DNA from: Nocardia ignorata NBRC 108230
GTDB lineage: Bacteria > Actinomycetota > Actinomycetes > Mycobacteriales > Mycobacteriaceae
Assembly: GCF_001612905.1 (NCBI RefSeq)
Contig: NZ_BDBI01000024.1
Location: 1 to 64,000 of the forward strand
Length of the DNA: 64,000 bases
Direction: 5' to 3'
Numbering within the stretch: position 1 is the first letter of the stretch; each line of letters opens with the position of its first letter. Positions 17,174 through 31,200 of the stretch are shown here, one piece after another. Made by a program: the position numbers and the translations under genes. The notes beneath the pieces are model-generated. The model was not told the DNA's origin, did not search any database, and saw nothing but the letters and a program-made list of their open reading frames with translations.

Positions 17174-19267
17174 ATGACCAACCCCACTCCGGCGTGCGCG
17201 CAGATCGATCAGCTGGCGGCGCTGGTGGCGACGGTCGCGGCGATGGAACCGGCACGGACCGCCGTCGGATTCGACGGCACTTCGGTGTCCTACGCGGAGC
17301 TGGATGCCCAGCTCACACTGATGGCGGAGCTCACCGGCGGGGCGCTCGATCCCGAGACGCTCGTCCAGGTCGTGCTCGCCGAGCTGTTCCCGGGGGTTGT
17401 CGACGCGGCCGAGGGCACCTTCGGGCGGTTGCTGAACACGTTGGCCGCCGATGCGATGGCCGTGCTCGGTATCGAGACGCCCGCCGTCGGGGCGACGCTG
17501 GTCGACCGGTTCGCCGAGCAGCTGGCGCGCACTCCGGATCGGGTGGCGGTGCGGTTCGGTGACCAGACGCTGACCTATGCCGAATTCGATGCCAGGGTCC
17601 GGGTGCTGGCAGGTCGGTTGGCCGGGCTCGGCGTCGGCCCGGAGTCGCTGGTCGGGTTGGCGATGCGGCGCAGTATCGAGTTGATCGTCGCCGTGCACGC
17701 GATCGTTCGGGCGGGTGGGGCGTACGTGCCGCTGGACCCGGATCATCCGGTGGACCGGTTGCACTACGTGCTCGAGGTGGCACGACCCGTGGTGGTGGTG
17801 ACGCGGATGTGCGACGAACCGGACCTGGGTGGGGCGACGGTGTTGCGCACCGACGACATCGACTGGTCCGTGGTACCGGCCGAGCTCGCGGTGAACGCGC
17901 AGGCCGGAAACACGGCGTATGTCATCTTCACCTCCGGGTCGACCGGTCGGCCCAAGGGTGTCGCGGTGACCCACGGTGCGATCGTGGCGAACCTGGACTG
18001 GCGTCAGCGCAGCTATGCGATGACCGAAGACGACGTGGTGTTGCAGAAGACCCCGTACACCTTCGACGTGTCGGTGTGGGAACTATTCTGGCCCTTGCAG
18101 ATCGGTGCCCGGCTGGTGGTCGCCGAGCCGGGCAGGCACGGTGACCCCGCCTACCTGGCCGACCTGATCGCCCGGCACCGCGTGACGGTGACCCACTTCG
18201 TGCCGTCGATGCTGGCCGCCTTCGTCGGTGAGGTCGCCGAGGCCGCGACGGTCGCGGATCTGTCGTCGTTGCGGATGGTGTTCGCCTCCGGTGAGGCATT
18301 GCCCGCCGCGACCGCCGCGCGCCTGCGCAAGCTCTCCGCGACGGCCCTGCACAACCTGTACGGGCCCACCGAGGCGGCGGTCGACGTCACCGCGCACGAG
18401 GTGACCGAGGCCGACGAGGTGTCGGTGCCGATCGGTGGACCCGCCGACGACACCGGGTTGCTCGTGCTCGACGAGAACCTCGACCAGGTGCCCGCCGGGG
18501 TGGTCGGCGAGCTGTATCTGTCCGGTGTGCAGCTGGCGCGCGGCTACGTGGCTCGGCCCGGCCTGACTGCCGACCGGTTCGTCGCCAATCCTTACGGCGA
18601 GCCCGGTGAACGCATGTATCGCACGGGTGACCTCGTGCGGCAGCTGCCCGGCGGTGCCGAGCTGGAATACCTGGGGCGCACCGACTTCCAGGTGAAGTTG
18701 CGTGGGTTGCGGATCGAACTCGGTGAGATCGAGGCCGTGCTCGCGGCGCACCCGCGCGTCGGCAATGCGGCGGTGGTGCTGCACCGGCACGCGGCCGGTG
18801 AGGCGCTGGTCGGGTATGTGGTGAGTGTCGACGGGGAGCCGCTCGACGAGGCCGAGCTGGTGGCGCACGCGAAGGCGTCGATGCCGGAATACATGGTGCC
18901 CTCGCTGCTGGTTCAGTTGCCCGCGATGCCGATCAATGCGAGCGGCAAGCTGGACCGGAAAGCATTGCCCGAGCCCGACTTCCGTGTGGCCGCGGCCGAG
19001 TTCCGTGCGCCTGTGACCGCGACCGAGCGAGCGGTGGCGGCACTGTTCGCCGAACTGCTCGATGTGGAGACCGTCGGCCTGGACGACGACTTCTTCCGGC
19101 TCGGTGGCAACTCGCTGATCGCCACCCGTGCCATCGCGCGTCTGCACGCGAACTCCGGTGTGCGCGTGGATGTTCGGGACTTCTTCGACAGTCCCACTGT
19201 CGCGGTTCTCGCGTCGTTGATCGATGCGGGCTCTGCCGATGAGAGGCCGGCTCTCGTCGCGGGCCCC
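17174..19267 (+). other. NRPS module 1 (A-T), predicted Ser
   Basis: Loading module. Core FDVSVWE at residue 297. The pocket code read against the GrsA positions is DVWHFSLVDK, close to the classic serine code DVWHLSLIDK. About 110 residues precede the A domain and include a short piece that resembles an A-domain beginning (TAVGFDGTSVSYAELDAQ). T-domain serine is 647 in LGGNSL. Confidence 0.85.
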
Positions 19268-22200
19268 CGCCCCTCCGTTCTGCCCCTGTCGCCCGCGCAA
19301 CAACGCATGTGGTTCCTGAACCGCTTCGACCCGGCCACCGGCGCCTACAACATCCCGATCGCGGTCCGCCTCTCCGGTGCGCTCGACCATGCGGCCTTGC
19401 GTGCGGCCGTCCACGACCTGATCGCCCGCCACGAAGTGCTGCGGACCGTCTACCCCGAGGTGGACGGGGTCGGGACGCAGGTTGTGCTCGACCCCGCCGA
19501 GGCTTACAAGCTGCTCGTCGCCGGGGACAGGGGTGGTGCTTTCGGTGGCGAAGGCGTTCGTGCGGCGCTGTTGGATCCGATCGTTGTTGCGGCGGGCGAA
19601 TTGCGGGAAGTCATCGCCGGGGAGATCCTGCGCGGTTTCGATGTGACCACGGCGCCGCCGGTTCGGGTGCGGTTGTTCGAGGTCGACGGGGATCACGTGC
19701 TGGTGCTCGTGGTGCATCACATCGCCGCCGACGGGTGGTCGGCGGGACCGCTCGTGCGAGACACGATGGCCGCGTATCACGCGCGGACCGGCGGGGCGGC
19801 GCCCGCGTGGAAACCGCTGGCGGTGCAGTACGCCGATTACACGCTGTGGCAGCGGGCCGTGCTCGGTGAAGAGGACGATCCCGCTTCGCAGGCCGGGCGG
19901 GAGATCGCGTTCTGGCGGGCGGCGCTGGCCGGTCTGCCGGACGAGTCGGGGCTACCGACGGATCGGCCGCGCCCGGCGACCGCCTCGATGCGTGGGCAGC
20001 GGGTCGAGTTCAGCCTCGACCCCGAGTTGGTCACGGCACTGAATTCTGTCGCCGCCGAACGTGGTGCGACGCTGTTCATGGTGCTGCACGCCGCGCTGTC
20101 GGTGCTCATCGCCCGCCTGTCGGGCAATGCGGATGTGGCGATCGGCAGCCCGGTCGCCGGGCGCGGTGCCGCCGAACTCGACGACGTGATCGGCATGTTC
20201 GTCAACACCGCGGTGCTGCGCACCCAGGTGCGCGCCGGGGAACCGTTCGGCGACCTGCTCGGCCGCGTCCGGGCCGACGACCTGGCCGCCTTCGAGCACA
20301 CCACCCTGCCCTTCGAGCGGCTCGTCGAAGTGCTGGCGCCCGCTCGTTCGGCCGGTCGGCACCCCCTGTTCCAGGTGGCGTTGTCGCTGCAGAACCTACC
20401 GGTGACCACCTTCGAACTGCCCGGCCTGCGGGCAAGCGCGGTCGACCTGCCCTACGACATCGAGAAGTTCGACCTGTCGGTGACATTGCGCACCGCCGCG
20501 GCCGATGGTCTGTCCGGCGAATTCTCCTACGCCACAGATCTGTTCGACGCGTCGACGGTCACTGCGATGGTGCGCCGGTTCACCGGTCTGCTCGCTGCGA
20601 TCGCCGCCGCACCGCATACCTCGGTAGCAGACCTGCCGCTGCTGATCGATGCCGAATTCGCCGAACTCACCGCCCGTAGCGGCGGTGTCGCCGAGCCCGC
20701 ACCCCTGTTGCCCGAAGTGCTGGCCCGTGCCGCCGCCGACCCGGCCGCCGTCGCCATCCGCGACGGTGACCGCATTCTCACCTACGGCGAACTCGACGCC
20801 GCCTCCACCCGCATCGCCACCCGGCTGACCGGCAACGGTGTCGGACCGGGTGATGTTGTCGCCGTGAGCATTCCGCGCTCGGCCGCGTCGGTGACCGCCG
20901 TGTGGGCCGTCATCAAGTCAGGCGCCGCCTTCCTCCCGGTCGACCCGAACTACCCGGCCGACCGCATCACCCACATGCTCGCCGACTCCGGCGCCGCCGC
21001 CGGCATCACCACCGACGAGCTCCGCGCCGACCTACCCACCGCCGTGGACTGGCTGGTTGTCGACCTCGACGCCGTGCACACGGACACGCACGCCGGTCCC
21101 GATGTCGCCGCGCCGAGGCTTGCTGAGGGCGACATCGACGGGTTCGGAGCGTCGGGTGATGCTCGTAGGCCGCATCCGCTCGACCCGGCCTATGTCATCT
21201 ATACCTCCGGCACCACCGGTCTGCCCAAGGGCGTGGTGATTCCGCACGCCGCGGTGGCCGCGTATCTGCCCGTGCAGGCAGATCGGTACCGGGCTGCGGC
21301 GGACGCGCGGGTCCTGCATGTGGCGTCGCCGTCGTTCGACATCTCGGTGGCCGAGCTGCTGCTGACCGTCAGCGCGGGGGCGACCATGGTCGTCGCGCCG
21401 AACGGGGTGTTCGGTGGGGCGGAGCTGGGTGAACTGTTGCGGGTCGAGCGGGTGACCCATGTGGTCATCACGCCGTCGGCGCTCGCGACGGTCGATCCGG
21501 TGGGGCTAAACGATCTGCGGGTCGTCGTGGTCGGGGGTGAGGCGTGTCCGGCGGAGCTGGTGGCACGGTGGACGGCGGCGATCCCCGGGCTGGTGTTCCG
21601 CAACGGGTACGGGCCGACCGAAACCACGATCGTCACCAATATCAGCGAACCACTCTGCGCCACAACGCCGATCACCCTCGGCGGGCCCGTGGAGGGGACC
21701 ACCGAATTGGTCCTCGACGCGCGGTTGCGCCCGGTGCCTGCCGGTGTCGTCGGTGAGCTCTACATCGCGGGCGCCCAGTTGGCACGCGGCTACCATCGTC
21801 GGCCCGCGCTGACGGCGAGCCGGTTCGTCACCAACCCGTACGGTGCCCCGGGAGAGCGGATGTACCGCACCGGTGACACCGTCCGCTGGGTGCGTCGCGG
21901 TGACTCCTACGATCTGGAATACCTGGGACGCAACGACTTCCAGGTGAAGGTGCGTGGGTTCCGGATCGAACTCGATGAGATCGACGCGGTCCTCGCCAAG
22001 CACCCGACGGTGCGTTTCGCCGTCACGATCGGGCACCGCACCGAGGCTGGTGCGACCCTGCTGGTGTCCTATGTGGTGCCGGTCCCCGAGGCCGCCGTCG
22101 ACACCTCGGAGTTGCTCGCGCATTCCGCCGCGCACCTGCCCGCGCATATGGTGCCCGCCACCATCATGACTCTGGACGAGGTGCCGCTGACTCCGGTCGG

Positions 22201-25200
22201 CAAGCTGGATCGTTCGGCGCTGCCCGCTCCCGTGTTCGAGGTCGCCGTCTACCGCGCGCCCGTCACCCGTGCCGAACAGGTGGTCGCGGACGCTTTCGCC
22301 GAGGTCCTCGGCCTGGAACAGGTCGGGCGCGACGACGACTTCTTCGAGCTCGGCGGCAACTCGCTGCTCGCCACCCGCGTGATGGCCCGCATCGGCACCG
22401 ACCTCGATATCCGCATCCCGGTGCGGCAATTGTTCGACACCGCCTCGGTCCGCGCCCTGGCCTACGCCGCCGACCGGCTGCGCGGCACGGGTGCCGGCCC
22501 GGCCCTCGTCGCGGGTGTGCGCCCCGACCCGTTGCCGCTGTCCCCGGCCCAGCAGCGCATGTGGTTCCTGAACCGCTTCGACCCCGGTTCATCCGCCGAC
22601 AACATTCCGATGGCCGTGCGTCTCACCGGCGACCTCGACGTGCCCGCCCTCCGCGCAGCCCTCGTCGACGTCCTCGACCGCCACGAGGTCCTGCGCACCC
22701 GCTACCCCGAACGCGACGGCCACGCGATCGCCGAAATCCTCCCCGTCCCCGGCCTTCTGCCCGACATCCACCCCGAGGTCCTCCCCACCGACGAACTCCC
22801 CGACGCGATCCGCACCTTCGCCACGACCGGCTTCGACCTCACCACCGACGCACCCCTCCGCATCGCCCTGTTCCGCGTGCGTGACACCGGGGAAGCGCCG
22901 ACCACCGGGTACGGTCCGATCGATACGTCAGCGCGCTCCGGCGAGGAACCGCTGCTTGTCGATCCCGCGAGTACCGTTGCGGCACTGCAAGGTACGGGTG
23001 TATCGACGAGCATGCCTACGATGCTCGACGGGGACGCGCCCACCGACGACGGCGTGAGGTCCGGTGCGGCGCAGGGCGGTACGGTGGAGTTCACCGCGCA
23101 GGCGCTGCTGACTGCGCAGGAGCAGTTCGGCGGAGACGCAGCGGCCGGTGTCGGTCAGATCCCCGGAGAAGCACGGGAAGCTGCTGTGTCGGTTGACGGT
23201 GCAGCGGAGTATGTGCTGGCTATCGTGCTGCATCATATTGCGGCGGACGGGTTTTCGTTCGGCCCGTTGATCCGCGATGTGCTCGCCGCGTACGGGGCGC
23301 GGGCTGTGGGGGAGGCTCCCGCGTGGGAGCCGCTGAGCGTGCAGTACGCCGATTACGCGGTGTGGCAGCATGCGGTACTCGGCACCGCCGCCGACCCCGG
23401 ATCGGTGGCTGCCCAGCAGCTTTCGTACTGGCGTAAGACCCTGGACGGGCTGCCGGAGCAGTTGGAGTTGCCTGCCGACCGGCCGCGGCCTGCGGTCGCC
23501 TCGCGCAGAGGAGCGGTGCACGCGGTCGAGTTCGAGGCGGAAACGCACCGTGCGCTGGTCGAGTTCGCACGGGCGCACGGGGTGACGGTGTTCATGGCCG
23601 TGCACGCGGTATTCGCCGTGTTGTTGGCGCGTTTGTCGGCGACCACCGATATCGCCATCGGTACACCGGTGTCGGGACGTGGGCACCGCGCACTCGATGA
23701 CCTGGTCGGCATGTTCGTCAACACTTTGGTACTGCGCACCGAGGTGACGCCCGCGACGCCGTTCGCCGAGCTGGTCGCGCGGGTCCGTGACACCGATCTG
23801 GCGGCGTTCGGGCACGCCGACGTGCCGTTCGAACGGCTCGTCGAAGCGCTCGACCCGGTGCGTTCCACGGCCCGCAACCCCCTGTTCCAGGTGATGCTGT
23901 CGCTGAACGAGGACACCGCGCGCGAACTCGTCCTGCCCGGCCTGAGGGTCGGTGGCGTCGACCTGCCGACCACCGTCGCCAAGTTCGATCTGGAACTCAC
24001 CCTCACCGAACACCGCGACGAGAACGGCGCTCCCGCAGGGCTTTCCGGCGCGTTGATCTATGCCACCGACCTGTTCGACGCGGCAACCGTCACCGGATTC
24101 GCCACCCGCCTGCACCGCGCCCTCACCGGCGCCCTGACGGACCCCGCGCGCCCGGTCGGCGACATCGACCTCCTCGACGACGCGGAACGCACGCAACTGT
24201 TCGCCACCGGGAACTCGGTCGCTGCGACCGGTTCGGCCCTGGTAACGCAGTCGACCGACCCGGCCGCCTTGGCGGATTCCGATGCTGCCTCGGCCCTGGT
24301 AACGCAGTTGGGCAGCCACGTCGCAACCGACCGTGCCACCCCTGTGCTTGCCGCTGCCACCCTGGCATCGCTGTTCGCCGACCAGGTCGCGGCCGGCCCC
24401 GGCGCGACAGCTGTCATCCTCGACGCCGAGCCCGTGGTAGTTGCACGTGGTGCGGATCATGCGGAGACGGCGGTGGCCCTCGATGCGCAGCTCGTCGGGC
24501 CCCGCAGTGTGGATCGCACTGCGCCACCGATCGTTCCTGATGCCGGGCCCGGCCGGATGGGGGAGACTTCGGACTTCCGCCACCCCGAGCGAGGTGGGGC
24601 AGGGCAGGGCAGGGCTGGAACCCACAACGCGGTAGCGATGGGCGGTCCGGTGTCGGTGCGGCTCACGTATGCCGAGTTCGGTGCGAGGGTTGCTCGGCTG
24701 GCCCGGCATCTCATCGGGCTCGGTGCGGGGCCGGGTTCGCTGGTGGCGGTGGCCATGCGGCGTGGTGTCGATCAACTGGTGGCCGTGCATGCCGTGCTGG
24801 CGGCCGGGGCGGCGTATGTGCCGGTGGACCCGGACCATCCGGCTGACCGAACCGCGTATGTGCTCGCTGAGACGGCACCGGTGTGTGTGCTCACCGTCGC
24901 CGGGACTGGTCTCGGCGTGGGTGATTCGGTGGTCGAGGTGGACACCCTCGATCTGTCGGCACTGTCGGGCGATCCGATCACCGACGAAGAGCGCTGTGCC
25001 CCACTATGTCCCGAGAACCTCGCCTATGTGCTGTTCACCTCAGGCTCGACCGGTCGGCCCAAGGGTGTGGCGGTTCCGCACCGTGCGGTGGTCAACCAGC
25101 TGCGGTGGTTGCAAAGCGCCTATCCGCTCGGTGTCGACGACGTGGTGCTGCAGAAGACGCCGTTCACCTTCGACGCCTCGGTGTGGGAACTGTTGTGGCC

Positions 25201-28200
25201 CTTGCAAGTCGGTGCCCGACTGGTACTTGCCTCGCCCGACGGTCATCGCGATCCGGCGTACCTGGCCGCCGCAACGGCCCGGCACCGGGTGAGCGTGGTG
25301 CAGTACGTGCCGTCGGTGCTGACGGCTGTGATGGCGGAAACGGCCGGATCGGCAGGCGAACGGGCAGCCCGCTCGCGCTCGATGGTTTCCGGACCGGCCG
25401 ATCCGGGCAGCCATGTCACCGAGGGGCAGCAGTCGCTGCGGCTGGTGTTCGCCGGTGGTGAGGCGCTGACCACCGAACTGGCGCGCACTGTCCGCGAACG
25501 CACCGGTGCCACTGTGGTGAACCTGTACGGGCCGACCGAAACCGCCATTCAGGTGACCACCCACCGGTTCGCCGACGATCAGGGCGCGACCGTGCCCATC
25601 GGTTCCCCAGTTGCCGAAACCTCGGTGTACGTGCTCGATTCGCGCCTGCACCCGGTCCCGGCCGGTGTGCCCGGCGAACTGTACGTGGCCGGTGCCCAGC
25701 TCGCCGACGGCTACCACAGCCGCGCCGACCTCACCGCCGAGCGTTTCGTCGCGAACCCGTTCGGCACCGGCGAGCGCCTCTACCGCACCGGTGACCTCGT
25801 CACCTGGCGCACCACCGCCACCGGCCCCGCCCTGCACTACCTGGGCCGCACCGATTTCCAGGTGAAACTGCGTGGCCTGCGCATCGAACCCGCCGAGATC
25901 GAAGCCGCCCTCACCACGGTCCCCGGCGTTCGCCGCGCGGCGGTCGTCGTCCGCTCGGACGACGGCAAGCCCGACCAGCTCGTCGCCTACATCGTCCGCG
26001 ACAACACCGAAGCCGAACCCGTCGTGGATGCCCGATCAGCCTCTCCCTCGATCGGTGTCGGTGGCACAGTCTCGGGCGCACCCAACCGTGACGCCTGCAC
26101 TCCGGCGGATCTCGACGCCGCGGTCACCGCCACCTTGCCCGCCTACATGGTGCCCGGCGCCTACGTCTTCCTCGACGTACTGCCGCTCACCGCCTCCGGC
26201 AAGCTGGACCGCCGGGCGCTGCCTGCCCCACAGGCGCGCCGCACCGGTTACCGGGAGCCCGCGACCGCGACCGAACGCATTGTCGCCGCCACCTTCGCCG
26301 GCGTTCTCGAACTGGACCGGGTGGGCGCCGACGACGACTTCTTCGCGCTCGGCGGCAACTCCCTGCTGGCCACCCAGGTGGCGGCACGCCTCGGAGCCGC
26401 GCTCGACGCGCGTGTCGCGGTCCGTGAACTGTTCGAGGCGAGCAGCGTCAGTGGCTTGGCGCAGCGTCTGGACACTCTGCGTGGCACCGGGAGCAGGCGC
26501 GGACCGGTGGCGGCTCGACGCCCGCAACGGATTCCGTTGTCGCCCGCGCAGCAGCGGATGTGGTTCCTGCACCGCTTCGACCCGCGGTCCGCCGCCTATC
26601 ACATCCCCGTGGCCATCCGCCTGAGCGGCGAACTCGACGTCGCCGCCCTGCGCGGCGCCCTGGGCGACCTGGTCGCCCGGCACGAGACCCTGCGCACCAC
26701 CTACCCCGAATTCGACGGTCAGGCAACGCAACTCGTGGGCGAACCGTTCGTTCCCGAGCTCACGGTCACCGACGTTGCCGCCACCGACGTGTCCGGCGCC
26801 GTCGCGCAGGTGCTGTCGGACGGTTTCGACATCACCACCGAGGTGCCGGTGCGCGTCGCCCTGCTTCGGGTGACGCCGGCCGAGCACGTGCTGGTTCTCG
26901 TCGTGCACCACATCGCCGCCGACGGCTGGTCGATGGGCCCGCTCACCCGTGACCTGGTGGCCGCCTACGCCGCCCGCGTCACTGGCAGCGCACCGCAACT
27001 GCCGCCGCTCACCGTGCACTACGCCGATTACGCGCTGTGGCAGACCGGGGGGCTCGGCAGCGTCGACGACCCGGACGCACCGCTGGCCCGCCAGCTCGGT
27101 TACTGGCGGCACCGCCTGGCCGCGCTGCCCGATGTCCTCACCCTGCCGACGGACCGTCGCAGGCCGCTGATCGCCTCGAATCGCGGGGCCACCTTCGTCA
27201 CCGCCTTCGACGCGCACCTACACCGGGGGATCGAGGAATTGGCTCGGGCGCGCCGGGCGACCACGTTCATGGTGCTGCACGCGGGCCTCGCGGTGCTGTT
27301 GGCCAGGCTGTCGGCGGGGTCCGACATCGTGGTCGGCACCCCGGTGGCCGGGCGTGGTCATCGCGAACTCGACGACATCGTCGGCATGTTCGTCAACACG
27401 CTCGTCCTGCGCGCCGAGGTGCGCGGCGAAACCGGATTCGCCGACCTGCTCGACCAGGTCCGCACCGGTGACCTCGATGCCTTCGACAACGCCGACGTCC
27501 CGTTCGAAACCCTCGTCGACGCGGTGAACCCCGCACGCTCACAGGGCTATTCGCCGCTGTATCAGGTGTCGCTCGCCCTGCAGAATCAGCGGCGCGCCGC
27601 GTTCGAACTGCCCGGGCTCACCCTCTCGGGCCTCGAACTGCCGGACGCGCCGATCGAAGTCGACCTGGACTTCACCTTCGTCGACCGGTTCGGCGCCGAC
27701 GGCGAGCCCGACGGCCTCGATCTCGAGCTGCGCTATGCGACGGACCTTTTCGACGCCGAGACCGTCGCGGCGATGGCCACCATGCTCGAGCTCGTGCTCC
27801 GCGCGGCCGTGCGGGCTCCGGCGACACCTGTCGGAGATCTGGAACTGCTCGCCGAACCCGCCCGCGCCGAGCTGGTGGCGGGACCGCACGGCGAGGTGGT
27901 TCCGCTCGACGAGGAGCTGAGCGAGCTCGGCATCGGTGCGCCGCTGGCCGCGCACCTGCTCGATGCGGCGGCCGCGCGCGATCCGCGGGCGGTCGCGGCC
28001 GTTTTCGAGGGCACCGAGATCACCTACGGTGTGCTCGCGGCCAGAGCCAATCGGCTGGCGCGCAGGCTGATCGGGTGCGGTGTCGGGCCGGAAACCCCGG
28101 TCGCCGTCGCTGTTCCGCGCGGGATCGAGCTGCTGGTCGTGCTGCACGGTGTGCTCGCCGCGGGTGGCGTGTACGTGCCGATCGACCCGGCTCAGCCCGC

Positions 28201-31200
28201 CGATCGCATCGGGCATGTATTGGCCACGGCGGCACCACGATTGGTCGTCGCGGCCGAGGCGAGCGACCTCGATCACGTGGACGCGGGCAACCGGTCCGCC
28301 ACCGCCTCTGTACATTTCGCGGCCGCCTCGCGGTCCGGGTTCCCAGTGCTCACCGTCGCCCAGCTCGAGGATCCCGCGCAGGTCCCGGTGCCGGGCGCCC
28401 CGGTCACCGATGCCGAACGCCTCGCACCGCTGCTGCCGGACCATCCGGCGTATGCCCTGTTCACCTCCGGTTCCACCGGGCTGCCCAAGGGCGTGCTCAT
28501 CACCCACCGGGCGGTGGTGAACGAATTGTGCTGGCTGCGTGGCGAATACGCCTTGACCGCCGAGGATCGCCTGCTGCAGCGCGCCCCGCTGACCTTCGAC
28601 GTGTCGCTGTGGGAACTGCTGGCCCCGGCGTTGCTCGGCGCCACCCTGGTGCTGCTGCGCCCCGGCGGTCACCTCGACCTCGCCTATCAGGCGCGGGTAC
28701 TGCGCGAACAGCGTGTCACCGTGGTCGAGCTGGTGCCGTCGGTGCTGTCGGCGATGCTCGCCGAAGGGCTGGGCGATGCCCTGCGCGGCCTGCGCATGCT
28801 GCATGTGGGTGGTGAGGAACTGCCCGCCCCGCTCGCGGCGACGGTGCTGGCCACGCTCCCCGTCGAGCTGCACAACACCTACGGGCCGACCGAGGTGGCG
28901 ATCACGAGCACCTTCCAGCAGATCACGGCACCGGTCGAACAGACCGAAATGCCCATCGGCAGGCCGACCTGGAATGTGCGCGCCTATGTCCTCGACGAGC
29001 GGCTGCACCCGGTGCCCACCGGTGTGACGGGTGAGCTGTACCTGGCGGGCGCCCAGCTGGCCCGTGGCTACCTGGGGCGGCCGGATCTGACCGCCGATCG
29101 TTTCGTCGCCGACCCGTTCGGCGCGAATGGTACCCGCATGTACCGCACCGGCGACATGGTCCGCCGCGATCGCCACGGAGCCCTGATCTATCTGGGTCGC
29201 AACGACTTCCAGGTGAAGATCCGAGGCCTGCGGATCGAGCTGGGTGAGATCGAAGCCGCCCTCGGCGACGCACCCGGCGTCACCCACGCGACGGTTCTGC
29301 CCGCCACCGACGACGCGGGCCGCCAGTGCCTGGTCGGCTATGTGGCCGGCGCGGTCGACGCCGCGAATGTGCGCGATCATGTGGCGAGCCGGGTGCCCGC
29401 CTACATGGTTCCCACGCATTTCGTCGTGCTGGACACGGTGCCGCTGAACTCGGCGGGCAAGCTCGACCGTGCCGCGCTGCCCGCTGCCGATCTGTCGGTC
29501 ACCACCGCCTACGTGGCGCCACGTCCCGGCGCCCAGACCACGCTCGCCGAGGTGATCGCCGATCTGCTGGGCGTGGCCCGCATCGGCGCCGCCGACGACT
29601 TCTTCGCCGTCGGCGGCAACTCGCTGCTGGCCATGCGGCTGGTCGCCCGCGCCAACGCGGCGCTCGGCAGCGCCCTCGACGTGCGCGACGTGTTCGAGGC
29701 ACCGACCGTAGCCCGGCTGGCCGAACGCGCCACTGCCGGCGAACAGCTGCCGCAGCTGGCCGCAGTACACCCGCGCCCCGACCGAATCCCGTTGTCGCTG
29801 GCCCAGACTCGCCTCTGGCTGCTGAACCGCATCGACCCCGACTCGGCCGTCTACACCCTGCCCATCGCCCTGCGCCTCACCGGTGCCCTCGACATCGCCG
29901 CCCTGTGGGCCGCCCTCGCCGACGTCCTCGCCCGCCACGAGGCCCTGCGCACCGTCTTCCCCGAAGACGCGGACGGTCCCATCCAGGTGGTCCTTCCGGT
30001 CGACCAGGCCCTACCCGGCGCGGTACTCGAAGAGGTCCCCGAGTCGGCCCTGACCGCCGCGGTCCGCGCCGTCGTCGGCGCAGGCTTCGACCTCACCACC
30101 CAGCCGCCCGTGCGCGCGGCCCTCCTGCGCCCGATCGCGGCGTCGCCGCTCTCGACAGACGGTTCCGCGCGGGACCGTGAGCATGTCTTCGTGCTGGCCG
30201 TGCACCACATCGCCGCTGACGGTGTGTCCATCACGCCGTTGGCGCGGGATCTGATCGCCGCGTATGCCGCGCGGACGGCGGGGGTCGCGCCGCAGTGGGA
30301 GCCGTTGCCGGTGCAGTACCCGGACTTCACGCTGTGGCAGCGTGAAGTCCTCGGTGAAGCCGAGGATCCGCAGTCGCGCCTGGCACGGCAGCTGGCGCAC
30401 TGGCGTGACGAATTGGCCGGGCTGGCACCGGCTCTGGAGTTGGCGACGGATCGGCCGCGTCCCGCTGTGCGCGTCGGGGAGGGCGCCGCCGTCGGGTTCG
30501 ATGTGCCCACCGAGGTCGTCGCCGGGATCGAGGCGCTGGCCCGCAGGCACGGGGTGTCCACGTTCATGGTGGTGCACGCGGCGTTCGCGGTACTGCTGGC
30601 CAGGCACGGTGCGGGCGGCGATATCGCGATCGGCACTCCGGTCGCGGGACGAGCCGATGCGGCGCTCGACGACCTCGTCGGCATGTTCGTCAACACCCTG
30701 GTCCTGCGCACCCCGGTGGACGCGGGAGCGGCGTTCGCCGACCTGCTCGCCACCGTGCGTGCGGCCGACCTGCGCGCCTTCGCGCACGCGGACCTGCCGT
30801 TCGAACGACTCGTCGACGAACTCAACCCGGTGCGCTCCACCTCGTACGCGCCGATCGTGCAGGTGATGCTCGCGTTCGAGCACCGCGACGACACCACCGT
30901 CGAACTGCCCGGTTTGCGGATCGACGAATTCGCGCTGCCCGCGGCGACCACACAGTTCGACCTGTCGCTCGCCGTCAACGAAATCGCCGGTGCCAGTGGC
31001 GAACCGGGGATGCGTGGATGGCTGCGATACGCCACCGACCTGTTCGACGCCGAGACCGTCGCCGCCTTCGGCGCGCGGTTCGTCCGGGTGCTGCGCGCCG
31101 TGGTCGCGGACGACACGGCGATCATCGGTGAGATCGACCTGCTCGACGACACCGACCGGGCCCAGCTCGCGGCCTGGAACTCCACCCACGCACCTCTGGA

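Larger units (their letters stand above)
22520..26518 (+). other. NRPS module 3 (C-A-T), Gln-like pocket, with large insertions
   Basis: The A code is DAWQFGLIQK, close to the glutamine code DAWQFGLIDK with Asp331 replaced by Gln. This module is the longest. It carries a 108-residue insertion before the C-domain HHIAADGFS (22880-23203) and 77 extra residues near the start of the A domain (24422-24652). T serine is 3063. Confidence 0.75.
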
